This document shows positions 38,492 through 46,704 of a stretch of DNA of 64,000 nt, piece after piece. Within the stretch, counting starts at the first letter, position 1. Each line of letters starts with the position of its first letter. Made by a program: the position numbers and the translations under genes. The notes beneath the pieces were generated by a model. It saw only the letters and a program-made list of their open reading frames with translations. It was not told the DNA's origin and did no database searches. Origin of the DNA: Chloroflexota bacterium (GTDB lineage Bacteria > Chloroflexota > Anaerolineae > Aggregatilineales > Phototrophicaceae); the NCBI GenBank assembly GCA_026707745.1, contig JAPOWG010000085.1:1-64000 (forward strand). The letters run 5' to 3'.

Positions 38492-38572
38492 AGCCGCTCG
38501 GCGGCAGCGAAAAGGTCTGTCCCGCTCACGCAAAATCGTAAGCCGTCTCGTCGCTTGAGCGACGCGGTTTAC
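38492..38572 (-). repeat. Two-hairpin repeat R1, copy 3
   Basis: AGCCGCTCGGCGGCAGCGA, then GTCTGTCCCGCTCACGCAAAA, then a long hairpin formed by GTAAGCCG-TCTCGTCGC and GCGACGCGGTTTAC arms. Confidence 0.85.
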
Positions 38573-38893
38573 GTAAACAGTTCAATACGGGTCACAATAC
38601 TCCCCTTCTCCCCTTGTGGGAGAAGGGGCTGGGGGATGAGGGGTATATTTCAACAGACTCCGGTGGATCGCCCGACGAGTAAAAACTGAATGATTATCGG
38701 GCGACTCAGCGCTGCGCGTAGACACCACAGGTCAGGCACCCTTACCAAATCGTTCGTATTTTGGGTTAAGGATCTCATGTCGAGAATTGCAAAAAAGTAT
38801 TTCAACGAACTTCGATACGCTACCCGCCGCAAGCGCCTGACATTGATGGAATACATCGTCAAGAGCAGGGCAGATAACTGACCAGAACTCTTG

Positions 38894-39868
38894 TCAGGTG
38901 TATACGTCCGGATTGACGCAATTTGGCAAGCGGTTGCCCGTGACGCCGGCGATAAGATTGTCCGCGGCCATGTCGGCCATCTTGGCGCGGGTAGCGACGC
39001 TGGCGCTGGCGATATGTGGCACAACAAGGCAGTTGTCCAGGGACAGAAGTGGATCCTCGAGCGGAATCGGCTCGGGGTCGGTGACATCAAGGCCTGCCGC
39101 AAGAATGTCTCCCCGATCCAAAGCCTGGTGAAGCGCCTCGCCATCGACGACGCTGCCGCGTGCCGTATTGATCAGAGTCGCTGATGACTTCATTAACGTC
39201 AGTTCCCGTTCCCCTATCATGTGCTGTGTTGTCTCGGTAAGCGGAACATGCAGACTGACAAAATCACTTTCGCTCAGGACTCTTTCAAATGATGCTTCTT
39301 CCCCACCGATCTCTTGGATCTTGTCCTTATTCTCCTCGGTGTTGACCAAAATCGTCATATTGAAGCCCCTGGCGCGTCTGGCGACCGCTTGGCCGATACG
39401 ACCGAAGCCGATGATTCCCAGTGTCGCGCCGAAGATGTCTTGACCGGAAAGAACCGTCGGATGCCAGGTCCGCCAGTTGCCATCCCGGATGTACGTTTGG
39501 GCTTCGGGAATGCGGCGAGCCACCGCCATCAGAAGCGCGAAGGCGAAGTCGGCAGTGGTTTCCGTCAGTACACCGGGTGTGTTGCCAACCGGAATCCGGC
39601 GCTCTGTTGCCGCGTCGACGTCGATATTGTCGTAGCCGACGGCCAAGTTGCTGATGACGCGAAGCTTTGGGGCGGCATCCATCAGCCGCGCGTCTACACG
39701 GTCTGTCAGCAAACTTAGCAATCCATCGCGATCGCGGATTTTCTCCCTAATCGTCGCGTAATCCGGCGGCAGAAAATCTTCCCATACCTCCAGTTCGCAA
39801 TGCGCTACCAGACGATTCAGTGTGGCGTCCGGCAAGCGACGCGTTACAAATACTTTTGCTTTACCCAT
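38894..39868 (-). CDS. D-2-hydroxyacid dehydrogenase (glyoxylate/hydroxypyruvate reductase-like)
   Basis: NAD(P)H-dependent reductase of 324 residues. The nucleotide-binding motif is GIIGFGRIGQAVARRA, preceded by NTPGVLTETTADFAFALLMA. The catalytic Arg is in INTARGSVVD, a Glu in VTDPEPIP, and the His in VVPHIASAS. It resembles GyaR/GhrB-type glyoxylate or hydroxypyruvate reductases and D-glycerate dehydrogenases. This would fit with the serine/glycine genes of the window, but it sits alone 20 kb away. Confidence 0.9.
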   Translation of the reverse strand: MGKAKVFVTRRLPDATLNRLVAHCELEVWEDFLPPDYATIREKIRDRDGLLSLLTDRVDARLMDAAPKLRVISNLAVGYDNIDVDAATERRIPVGNTPGVLTETTADFAFALLMAVARRIPEAQTYIRDGNWRTWHPTVLSGQDIFGATLGIIGFGRIGQAVARRARGFNMTILVNTEENKDKIQEIGGEEASFERVLSESDFVSLHVPLTETTQHMIGERELTLMKSSATLINTARGSVVDGEALHQALDRGDILAAGLDVTDPEPIPLEDPLLSLDNCLVVPHIASASVATRAKMADMAADNLIAGVTGNRLPNCVNPDVYT

Positions 39869-40033
39869 GTTTATGCTCCATCGGCTTGAATACGCGCGCG
39901 ATTATAGCGCAGTTCCGAAGGCAAGGAAAACCAGCGGGTATATCCCGGAGTGAACATGGCGAATTGCCGTCTTGTTTATGTAAACGGCGGCTCTCATGCG
40001 ACAAGCGAATTGCATATTATGCTTGGGCGCGGC

Positions 40034-40984
40034 TCAATGCGCGAGGGGAAGTGCAACATTGAGGGTAGTGCCGAAGCCTGTTTCGCTGCATATGGCGACT
40101 GTCCCGCCGCTAAATTCGATGAAGGCCCTGGCCAGGTACAGGCCCAAACCAAGCCCTTGATTATGCTCGCTTGCCTGCCAATACGGCAGGAATGGGTCTT
40201 CGACATCAGAGTAGGCGAATCCTCTGCCCGCGTCGAATATGGTGATTTGCAGGCGATTGCCATGGCGCTGTCCATCGAAACTGACACTTGCGGGATCGCC
40301 ATGCAAACAGATATTGGTCGCGATCTCGCCAAAAGCATAACCTAGCCAGCTCTCGTCGCCGGCTACCATTGCCGAAGCGCCAGAGGCTTGAAGCGCGGGG
40401 TTGCCGAGAACTGAAACAACTTTCTGCATCAATAGCGCGCTGTCGACCGCGGAGACAGAAAACTTAAGACGGTCGTGCTTAATGAGCGAAAAGAGCCAGA
40501 CATTGTTCATCATACGCTCGATAGAACCAATCGTCGCCATGACATACGCGATGATCTGGTATTGCTCGTCGGTCAAATCGCCATCAAAGCCGGCGTCCAG
40601 GTTGTTGAGGTTGGTTTTGATTGGGTGTACGAGACTATTAAAGCGTTCCAGCACGGCGGGCCTCGTCCCCGCGTTCTCGATTCCGATGGCGGTAATCACA
40701 TCCATGACCAAGGTGTGCAGTCCCCATGAGTAGGCATGGATACGCTTGTAGCATTCCCGTTGATCGCCCGAAGTTGCGCCACTGGCGCCTGAAAGCATGG
40801 ATTCCATACAGGATATCACATCGCTAACTGGTTCCAGGAGTTTACTGTAAGAGATGCTTGCCACTGCTTGAGGCCGGATATCTTCTTGGTCATCATATTG
40901 ATAATGACATAATATCCGCAAGCGCGCCAACCGGGGCTTGGAATGGGGCTTATATCCTAGTGTAACGAAAACGCAGCCGACCAA
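40034..40984 (-). CDS. Soluble histidine-kinase-like ATPase protein
   Basis: 316 residues. The C-terminal half is a HATPase_c domain: N-box GEIATNICLHG, G1 DAGRGFAYSD and G2 QGLGLGLYLAR. No membrane segment or sensor domain is visible, and the usual phosphoacceptor H-box is not recognised; the helical region (about 45-165) has His at RIHAYSWGLHTL as candidates. The TTG start at 40984 is uncertain, because the first ~40 residues look non-conserved and no ATG precedes the helices. No response regulator is adjacent. It may be an orphan kinase or an anti-sigma-type ATPase. Confidence 0.65.
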   Translation of the reverse strand: MVGCVFVTLGYKPHSKPRLARLRILCHYQYDDQEDIRPQAVASISYSKLLEPVSDVISCMESMLSGASGATSGDQRECYKRIHAYSWGLHTLVMDVITAIGIENAGTRPAVLERFNSLVHPIKTNLNNLDAGFDGDLTDEQYQIIAYVMATIGSIERMMNNVWLFSLIKHDRLKFSVSAVDSALLMQKVVSVLGNPALQASGASAMVAGDESWLGYAFGEIATNICLHGDPASVSFDGQRHGNRLQITIFDAGRGFAYSDVEDPFLPYWQASEHNQGLGLGLYLARAFIEFSGGTVAICSETGFGTTLNVALPLAH

Positions 40985-41041
40985 CTTTGCGGGCGGCTGC
41001 GTCTGTGTTTCCGAGTTTAATGGTGGAGCGGTGCGTGACGG

Positions 41042-41563
41042 CTATGCCAGTATTCTGGTGATTGCCTCTGCCGTAAACGGGTCGCCGATGTAATCTTTCC
41101 GCAACTCCGTTTCGTACCTTTTGAGCAATTCCTTGTAGATCGGGAGCCTTGGAAAATGGGAGTTGAATGCGCTTGCGCTGGTAATGTCCTCGAACATGCC
41201 GCATTTCTCGACCAGGTACTCAGCGTACTGCATGTGAGCGGTTTCGTAGTTACCGTCAAAACCCACGCGCTGTACCGCACCCCGGTGCAACAATTCGGGC
41301 AGGTCGTCTATTGTAGCCAGCTGTTTCTGCAGGATCCAACACATTTGGAGAATTCTCCTCACCAAGATGCATTCGGATTCAGGAAGAGGGTCGCCGATCG
41401 AGGCGTCGGCGTAGCTGAAGTAGTCAAGTTCGTACCCTTCCTCCAGCGCTTCTCTCTGCAATTGCCGGGTTTCTTTTGATTCTGGCTCAAGGCGCTCAAG
41501 TATTCTGCTCTGGTTGATCAGAATCAGGCGCTCGATCCTGGAAAGCTTTTCTTTCCTTTCCAT
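41042..41563 (-). CDS. YfbU-family protein
   Basis: The 173 residues match the YfbU family of unknown function. The N-terminal LSRIERLILINQSRILERL, the central VRRILQMCWILQ and the C-terminal VGFDGNYETAHMQYAEYLVE with HFPRLPIYKELLKRYE follow Escherichia coli YfbU closely in layout. It is transcribed in the same direction as rplJ-rplL but separated from them by ~190 bp containing a hairpin. Confidence 0.8.
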   Translation of the reverse strand: MERKEKLSRIERLILINQSRILERLEPESKETRQLQREALEEGYELDYFSYADASIGDPLPESECILVRRILQMCWILQKQLATIDDLPELLHRGAVQRVGFDGNYETAHMQYAEYLVEKCGMFEDITSASAFNSHFPRLPIYKELLKRYETELRKDYIGDPFTAEAITRILA

Positions 41564-41626
41564 GAGGTATCCTTTCTCGCAATGTGAGACTCAGCGTGCT
41601 ATGGCAGGCGCGTTTTCCCTTAGGAA

Positions 41627-41649
41627 ACAGCCGGCGTCACACCGGCTGT
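41627..41649 (-). terminator. Hairpin downstream of rplL
   Basis: ACAGCCGG and CCGGCTGT form an 8-bp stem about 107 bp after the rplL stop. The tract after the stem on the transcribed strand is only TTTCC, so termination is uncertain. Confidence 0.4.
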
Positions 41650-41755
41650 CGGCGTTTATGCGCGTGATCTGCGTCGCTCCCCAATAACTAGCGAGCGGCG
41701 TTCTGCAAAGGACGCGCGCCTAGACTTGATTTACCCTTGGCGGCAGCGGAAGCCG

Positions 41756-42145
41756 CTATTTGAGTTCTACGACAGCGCCAGCTTCTTCCAGCTTGGATTT
41801 GCCCTCTTCAGCGGTGTCTTTGCTGACTTCTTCAAGGACAGTCGCGGGGGCGGATTCCACCAGTTCCTTGGCCTCTTTGAGCCCCAGGGGCGTGATGCCG
41901 CGAATCGCCTTGATGACGTTGATCTTCTTGGGTCCAATTTCTTTGAGGACCACATCGAATTCGGTCTTTTCTTCTTCGGGCTCGGCATCTACGACCGCCC
42001 CGCCGGCGCCCGGCGCCATCATCATCATGCCGCCGCCGACTGCCGCTTCAACGCCCCAGGCTTCTTCCAAGCGCTTCTTGAGATCTGCGGCTTCCAGAAT
42101 CGTCAGCCCACTAAGTTCTTCCACGATCTTGTCGAGATCTGCCAT
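41756..42145 (-). CDS. rplL: 50S ribosomal protein L7/L12
   Basis: Stalk protein that recruits translational GTPases. The 129 residues include the N-terminal dimer domain, an Ala/Gly/Met-rich hinge ([13 protein letters not shown]) and the globular C-terminal domain with [20 protein letters not shown]. It lies 93 bp after rplJ. Confidence 0.97.
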   Translation of the reverse strand: MADLDKIVEELSGLTILEAADLKKRLEEAWGVEAAVGGGMMMMAPGAGGAVVDAEPEEEKTEFDVVLKEIGPKKINVIKAIRGITPLGLKEAKELVESAPATVLEEVSKDTAEEGKSKLEEAGAVVELK

Positions 42146-42238
42146 TGTTCATCCCTTTCATTTGCATACCCGCACGGACACTTCATTTGACGCTAGATAC
42201 AGATTGAATCGTCACTCGGAACTATCATCCCGGGTGAT

Positions 42239-42781
42239 TCATGAACCGCTTTCTTCATACTTTTCGACGTAAGCCTGAAGAACGTTGACCACCCCGCCAG
42301 TCGCTTGATGCAATACGTTGACAATGCCTTGCGTCGGAGACATCATCAAACCCGCGAGTTGCGCGCGCAGTTCGTCAAGTGTTGGCAGTTTGGACACCGC
42401 CTCTACCTGCTGGGCGTCGAGAAGGTCGCCGCTCATGATCCCGCCGGTCACTCGCATATTGTCGTCGAATTCCTCGTCTTCAATGTGCTTGAAGACAGCC
42501 TTGGCGACCCCGGGCATATTGTCGCGCCCAAAGATGATTGCGACCGGACCCTCCAATAGATCCTCGGGAATAACCCAGTTGGCTTGCTCAAGCGCGTTGC
42601 GGATCAATGTGTTCTTGGCGACGATGTACTGTCCGTTTTGCTCGCGCACGGCGGCCCGCATTCCCTCGATTTGGGGAACGCTCAGCCCCTGCGTTTGCAC
42701 GATGACCAGTCCATCGCAATCGTTGAGGATTTCAACATACTGCGCGACAAGTTCTTCCTTGCGTGCTCTTGAAACTGGCAA
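42239..42781 (-). CDS. rplJ: 50S ribosomal protein L10
   Basis: Base of the ribosomal stalk, binding L7/L12 dimers and 23S rRNA. The 180 residues show the typical N-terminal R/K-rich start and EGPVAIIFGRDN. The start is TTG with AAGGAG 6-7 nt upstream; no ATG is available. It is preceded by an L10 leader and a strong promoter. rplK, rplA and nusG, often just upstream, are not present here. Confidence 0.96.
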   Translation of the reverse strand: MPVSRARKEELVAQYVEILNDCDGLVIVQTQGLSVPQIEGMRAAVREQNGQYIVAKNTLIRNALEQANWVIPEDLLEGPVAIIFGRDNMPGVAKAVFKHIEDEEFDDNMRVTGGIMSGDLLDAQQVEAVSKLPTLDELRAQLAGLMMSPTQGIVNVLHQATGGVVNVLQAYVEKYEESGS

Positions 42782-42847
42782 GTGGCGCTCCTTTCTATAT
42801 CAGTTGGCTCTACATGACACATAGCGACCCAACTGACCCGACCGAAC

Positions 42848-42875
42848 AAAAAAGCGACCCGCAGTTGGAGGTCGC
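42848..42875 (-). terminator. Attenuator terminator of the rplJL leader
   Basis: GCGACC (42870-42875, reverse) pairs with GGTCGC (42854-42859) around a 10-nt loop, followed by six T on the transcribed strand. It sits between the L10 leader fold and rplJ. Confidence 0.75.
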
Positions 42876-42878
42876 AAA

Positions 42879-42975
42879 AACTTCAATCGAAAGGACCGAT
42901 AATGGTTTTTTGCGTTCCCCTCGGCAGGAAATTAAGGGCATTTGCCCACCGGCTGTCTACGGCAAACGTCGCTAT
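42879..42975 (-). ncRNA. Ribosomal protein L10 leader
   Basis: The conserved leader core is visible on the reverse strand: GCCGTAGACAGCCGGTGGG, then GCCCTTAATTTCCTGCCGAG (42920-42963). This is the L10-binding mimic of rRNA found upstream of rplJ, where L10(L12)4 represses its own operon. Here it is followed by an intrinsic terminator, suggesting attenuation as well as or instead of translational control. Confidence 0.88.
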
Positions 42976-42996
42976 TTGGTTGTGAACCAATTGAGC

Positions 42997-43024
42997 ATTA
43001 TATGGATAGGAAATCGCTGGTCAA
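42997..43024 (-). promoter_or_regulatory. Promoter of rplJ-rplL
   Basis: On the reverse strand TTGACC (43024-43019), 16-bp spacer and TATAAT (43002-42997). It lies immediately upstream of the L10 leader, so rplJL have their own start site. Confidence 0.8.
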
Positions 43025-43103
43025 GACTGAAAGCGAGCGTTTGACGGATTACATTGGCTGCGCTACAAATTGATCGGAAATCTGATGTCTGGGGGAAAAC
43101 AGT

Positions 43104-43988
43104 ATGGAACTGGATCGAGACGCTTTGCAAAAGCAAGTGCAGGAACTATATGCCAAAGAACATGAGGAACTCGGGAAATCCGGCACTCTCGAGCATTTGG
43201 AGCGGGGTAGAGCGTGGCAACTGTCTGATACGCTCGGCGCAGGCGGCGTCTTGGTATTCCCGCACGCGGGTGTGCAAGACTGCGGATATCAGATCGCAGC
43301 CTGTGTACACGCTGCCTTGGACTGCGGCGCGGAAAAGGTGGTAGTCCTAAGCGTGCTGCATGCTTTCAATCAAGCGATGGAAGACGCGCGCGTCGCCGTG
43401 GCCAAGGGCGCGGATCCGGCGCATTCAGAATACTGGGGCATACAGGGACCCGGCATAAAAGGGCGGCGCGAATGGACGGGCGATCACGCTCTGATCAGCT
43501 GGCGACATTTTTGGGGGGCCGAGCTCGAACGCCGGGGCATATCCGAGAAAAAAGCGCCGAAAGTCTATGAACGATATCCCTACCTTGCTGGTGGACGTCC
43601 ACAAGATTTGCCCGGTATCGACGAATTGGCACGACTTATGGAAGAGGCGGCGGTCCTGTCCACGGCCGACCCCTTCCACCACGGCATTGGCTACGGTGAT
43701 GACCCGGGCAGCGCATATGATCACGACGCGGAGGGTTTGGGCTATGCCAAATCGGTGATCGAATCGGGCATACGCATCCTGGAAGCCGGCGACTACCATG
43801 CATATAACCGACATTGTGTGGAAGCCAAAAGCGACGCGCGCGATACCGGCCAGGTTTATCGTTATTTGCGCGGACCGATGCGAGGAGAGGTTTTGGATAT
43901 CAGCTTCACCGACTCCGCCGAGCTGTATGACGCGCCCAAACCGACCTGGGTCGCGGGCGCCTTAATCGAGTGGAAGCTGACTACTTGA
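43104..43988 (+). CDS. Memo/LigB-like protein
   Basis: The 294 residues show a Memo-like pattern (class III extradiol-dioxygenase fold). FPHAGVQDCGYQ near residue 53 parallels the PHAGY motif of Memo/AmmeMemoRadiSam protein B, EKVVVLSVLHAF parallels the VxLGPSH strand, and TADPFHHGIGYG supplies further His residues. The match is by motif pattern only. A Memo-type protein could be a redox or metal-binding enzyme. It is divergent from rplJL and convergent with the translin gene. Confidence 0.5.
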   Translation: MELDRDALQKQVQELYAKEHEELGKSGTLEHLERGRAWQLSDTLGAGGVLVFPHAGVQDCGYQIAACVHAALDCGAEKVVVLSVLHAFNQAMEDARVAVAKGADPAHSEYWGIQGPGIKGRREWTGDHALISWRHFWGAELERRGISEKKAPKVYERYPYLAGGRPQDLPGIDELARLMEEAAVLSTADPFHHGIGYGDDPGSAYDHDAEGLGYAKSVIESGIRILEAGDYHAYNRHCVEAKSDARDTGQVYRYLRGPMRGEVLDISFTDSAELYDAPKPTWVAGALIEWKLTT

Positions 43989-44013
43989 CAATTGCCCGCG
44001 GGTCGCCGGTCCA

Positions 44014-44679
44014 TCATCTGTTGCTGGCGTCGTCCGTCTTTTCCTCCTTCACCTTGGCTTCCAGTTCTTTCAGGGCGTTTTGCAGCTTCTGTTGACGCAA
44101 ACTCTGCGTGAGGTCCCCGCGCGTGCGCTCCAGAACGCCGCGGACAACATCGGTTTGACGGCGCAAGCCGTGAGTGAGGGCATCGGGAAAATCGAAGGTC
44201 ACCAGTTGATCGTAAATGTCGTCCATCGCGCTCAGCAAAGCCTCGGCTTGGGCGCTGTGCGCGTCTTCGCGGCGCATGATGTCCAGGATGAAGCGGCGCA
44301 GCTCGGTGGCGGCCTCGCCGAGACCTTTGAGATAAGTTGAGCACTCGATCTCCAATTCGACGACCGTGGGCAAATTGTGACCGCGGATGATGGCGCTGGT
44401 GATGAATGCTTCGGCGACTTCCTTCAGCGCGTCTTGCGTGTATCCCGTGTGGTAAAGACCGGGGAACTCCCCAACGACAGCCTTTAATTCTCCAGCGCCA
44501 GCCCGTACCTCGTCCAGTTTCTTGTCGACAAGCGGCCAGTCCTGTCGATGGATGGCGCGAATCGACTGGGAACAGTGGCGGATCAATTGGCGGGAGAGGA
44601 CAATCGCTCGATCGCGAGCGGCATTGCGCCTTTCCATGTCTTCGCGAATGAATTCACAAACCTGGCTCAGATTATTCAT
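44014..44679 (-). CDS. Translin-family protein
   Basis: 221 residues, nearly all helical. The central YTQDALKEVAEAF and LPTVVELEIECSTYLKGLGE, and the C-terminal TFDFPDALTHGLRRQTDVVRG, match the translin/TRAX fold known from eukaryotic C3PO and archaeal homologs. Family members bind single-stranded RNA/DNA as oligomers; TRAX-type members cut RNA. The catalytic acidic set of TRAX cannot be confirmed here. It overlaps the DUF3467 gene by 8 bp, so the two form an operon. Confidence 0.8.
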   Translation of the reverse strand: MNNLSQVCEFIREDMERRNAARDRAIVLSRQLIRHCSQSIRAIHRQDWPLVDKKLDEVRAGAGELKAVVGEFPGLYHTGYTQDALKEVAEAFITSAIIRGHNLPTVVELEIECSTYLKGLGEAATELRRFILDIMRREDAHSAQAEALLSAMDDIYDQLVTFDFPDALTHGLRRQTDVVRGVLERTRGDLTQSLRQQKLQNALKELEAKVKEEKTDDASNR

Positions 44680-45004
44680 CGTCGTCGTCTTCCTGTTCCG
44701 GTTTTACCGCCCCAAATAGCTGGTCGGCAAGCGACTGCCGCTGTGGCGCGACAATCTCGCCGTGTTTTGTTTCGTATTTCTGCAAGTTGTCCTCCAGCGC
44801 CTGCAGCAGCAGTTTGGCATGGGTCGGGGTCATCACGATGCGCTTTTGCACGCGAGCGCGATTGTCGTTGGGCATTACCTGGATGAAATCGAAGATGACT
44901 TCGTTGGCTGTATGGGTAATCATGACCGTGTTGGCATAGGTCGCGCTGGCATCTTTGGGCAATTCCAAGCGCAACTGTTTCTTCTTATTGGTGCTTTCCG
45001 CCAT
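44672..45004 (-). CDS. DUF3467 domain protein
   Basis: 110 residues. The domain runs LRLELPKDASATYANTVMIT to LLQALEDNLQKYE, matching DUF3467, a small beta-rich family of unknown function found in bacteria and archaea. The tail is acidic (EQEDDDDE). GAGGA precedes the ATG. It is the first gene of a two-gene unit with translin. Confidence 0.85.
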   Translation of the reverse strand: MAESTNKKKQLRLELPKDASATYANTVMITHTANEVIFDFIQVMPNDNRARVQKRIVMTPTHAKLLLQALEDNLQKYETKHGEIVAPQRQSLADQLFGAVKPEQEDDDDE

Positions 45005-45158
45005 GGCGTCCTCGTTAACTGTTAGACAGCAGTATTATAGCTGATTTCATGGCGCCGTCTGCCGCCTGACGCAGCGCCGTGAATCGGACTCCCATCGCAT
45101 AGGGAAATGGGCTATGCTCTCTCCCTCAAGCGAATGACGAAAGCGAAAGAAAGAAGCA

Positions 45159-45479
45159 ATGCCGACATATCTCTACAAGATACAACCGGTGCGACCGGCG
45201 ATGCTTTCTGAAGGTCCCAGCGCAGAAGAAACACAGATTACGAACGAGCATTTCGAGTACCTGAGGGCTCAGATGGAGGAGGGCACGCTGATTTTGGCGG
45301 GACGCACGCTCAACAGCGACTATTCTTCATTTGGCATCGCGATTTTTAATGCGCGCGATGACGCGCACATGCAACAGCTTACGGAAGCGGATCCAGGCGT
45401 CGCCAAGCGGCTCTTCCGCGCCGAATGGTATCCCTATCGCATCGCCTTGCACGAGCCCGCAAACACGGGGGACCAATGA
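45159..45479 (+). CDS. YciI-family protein
   Basis: The 106 residues resemble the YciI-like ferredoxin-like fold. A mid-domain HFEYLRAQMEEGTLILAG and C-terminal FRAEWYPYRIAL are typical; the family His (in HFEYL) is present. The function is unknown. Its stop overlaps the next ATG (ATGA). Confidence 0.8.
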   Translation: MPTYLYKIQPVRPAMLSEGPSAEETQITNEHFEYLRAQMEEGTLILAGRTLNSDYSSFGIAIFNARDDAHMQQLTEADPGVAKRLFRAEWYPYRIALHEPANTGDQ

Positions 45480-45937
45480 AGGCCTCCCTAGACGCGCCTA
45501 GACATATTGTGGCTGCCAGCGCGCTGGTAAGAAACGATCAAGGACAGATTCTGCTCGTACGCACGCACAGACGCGGCTGGGAGATTCCCGGCGGCCAGAT
45601 CGAAATGGGCGAGTCATTGATTGACGGCCTTAAGCGCGAAGTGCTCGAAGAGAGTGGCGCCCAGGTCGAGATCGGCCGGCTTGCAGCGGTGCGCAGCAAT
45701 CTGACCAGCTCGATTGTCATCTTTTGCTTCGAGGCGCGCTACCTCGCCGGCCAATTGCGGCCAAGTGATGAAACGCCAGAGGTGCAGTGGGTATCTCCCG
45801 AGCGAGCGCTGGAGATGATCTCGCATCCGGCAATCTTGCAGAGTATGCAAGATCTGCTCGCGGGCGCGGCGGACGCAATCTACCGCGCCTATCAGGTGGA
45901 TCCTTACCGACTTGTCGAGAGCCACGTCCCTCACTGA
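45476..45937 (+). CDS. NUDIX hydrolase
   Basis: 153 residues from ATG 45476, which overlaps the YciI stop (ATGA). The NUDIX box is intact: GGQIEMGESLIDGLKREVLE, then ESGA. It hydrolyses a nucleoside diphosphate linked to another moiety; the substrate is unknown. It converges with rsmG, overlapping by 7 bp. Confidence 0.9.
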   Translation: MKASLDAPRHIVAASALVRNDQGQILLVRTHRRGWEIPGGQIEMGESLIDGLKREVLEESGAQVEIGRLAAVRSNLTSSIVIFCFEARYLAGQLRPSDETPEVQWVSPERALEMISHPAILQSMQDLLAGAADAIYRAYQVDPYRLVESHVPH

Positions 45938-46665
45938 ATCGGATTGCGATTTGGCGTGCCCGGCTGACGGGGATACTGTCGGGGGGTTTTCTTGATCTTG
46001 TCAATGACGATCAAATATCGCGGATTGTCCAGCGTGGGCAGCAGAACCTCCTCAATGGTGAAAAGCTCCCCGCCAAGCGCCTCGATCGCTTTGGCGGCGC
46101 TATTGGCATCATCGTAGGCTGTCATGCCTTGCATAGCGATTGCCTGGCCTTCGGGCCTCACCAGCGGCAGCAGATACTCCATGAGTACCGGGAGCGGCGC
46201 GACAGCGCGCGCTACTGCGATGTCGTAGGCCGCGCGATGACCTTTGTCTCTGCCGGCATCTTCGGCGCGGGCGTGCATCGTTCGGACGTTTTTGAGCTGC
46301 AATTCCTCCCCGACAGATTGGATGAATCGCAGTTTCTTCGCGGTGGAATCAAGCAGGGTGACTTCCAGGGCCGGGAAGGCGATTGCCAGTGCCAAGCCGG
46401 GGAAACCGGCGCCTGTGCCCACGTCGATCAAGCGCAAGCCGTCAAACTGTATTACGACAGTCGTCAAGGTCAAAGAATCGAGAAAATGCTTGACGACAAT
46501 GTCCTTCGGCGCTGTGATGGATGTCAGATTCATGCGCTGGTTCCAGTCCAGCAGCATGTCGCTAAGCTCTTCAAATTGCGCGAGTTGACGAACTGACAAC
46601 TCAAGATTGAGGTAGTCGCGCGCGTATTCGGCTAGTGTCGACACTGTAGGACTGCCCTGCGACAA
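45931..46665 (-). CDS. rsmG: 16S rRNA (guanine527-N7)-methyltransferase RsmG
   Basis: SAM-dependent enzyme that methylates G527 of 16S rRNA. The 244 residues contain the SAM motif VGTGAGFPGLALA, NVRTMHARAED and a typical N-terminal NLTSITAP. The TTG at 46665 is the longest start; a GTG at 46644 with CAGGGCAG upstream is an alternative. Confidence 0.94.
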   Translation of the reverse strand: MSQGSPTVSTLAEYARDYLNLELSVRQLAQFEELSDMLLDWNQRMNLTSITAPKDIVVKHFLDSLTLTTVVIQFDGLRLIDVGTGAGFPGLALAIAFPALEVTLLDSTAKKLRFIQSVGEELQLKNVRTMHARAEDAGRDKGHRAAYDIAVARAVAPLPVLMEYLLPLVRPEGQAIAMQGMTAYDDANSAAKAIEALGGELFTIEEVLLPTLDNPRYLIVIDKIKKTPRQYPRQPGTPNRNPIQ

Positions 46666-46704
46666 CTCTCGTTGAAACCAAAACGGGTTGGCGTAGCTGG
46701 GCGG

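Larger units (their letters stand above)
38028..38893. repeat. 866-bp gene-free region with several repeat types
   Basis: Holds an R3 copy (38360-38436), CCCCTCTCCC/GGGAGAGGGG hairpins (38459-38486 and 38605-38630), an R1 copy (38492-38572) and a piece TTCAACAGACTCCGGTGGAT followed by GGGCGACTCAGCGC (38647-38722). A small reading frame near 38778-38881 encodes a Lys/Arg-rich 34-residue peptide but has no recognisable homology; it is not called as a gene. Confidence 0.6.

Noticed and set aside
38459..38630. Short C-rich direct and inverted repeats, considered as a CRISPR array
   Set aside because: No regular repeat-spacer periodicity and no cas genes; the units are hairpin repeats.
38690..38881. 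Small frame encoding a Lys/Arg-rich peptide beside a repeat block
   Set aside because: The first half is repeat-derived, there is no ribosome site, and no family is recognised.
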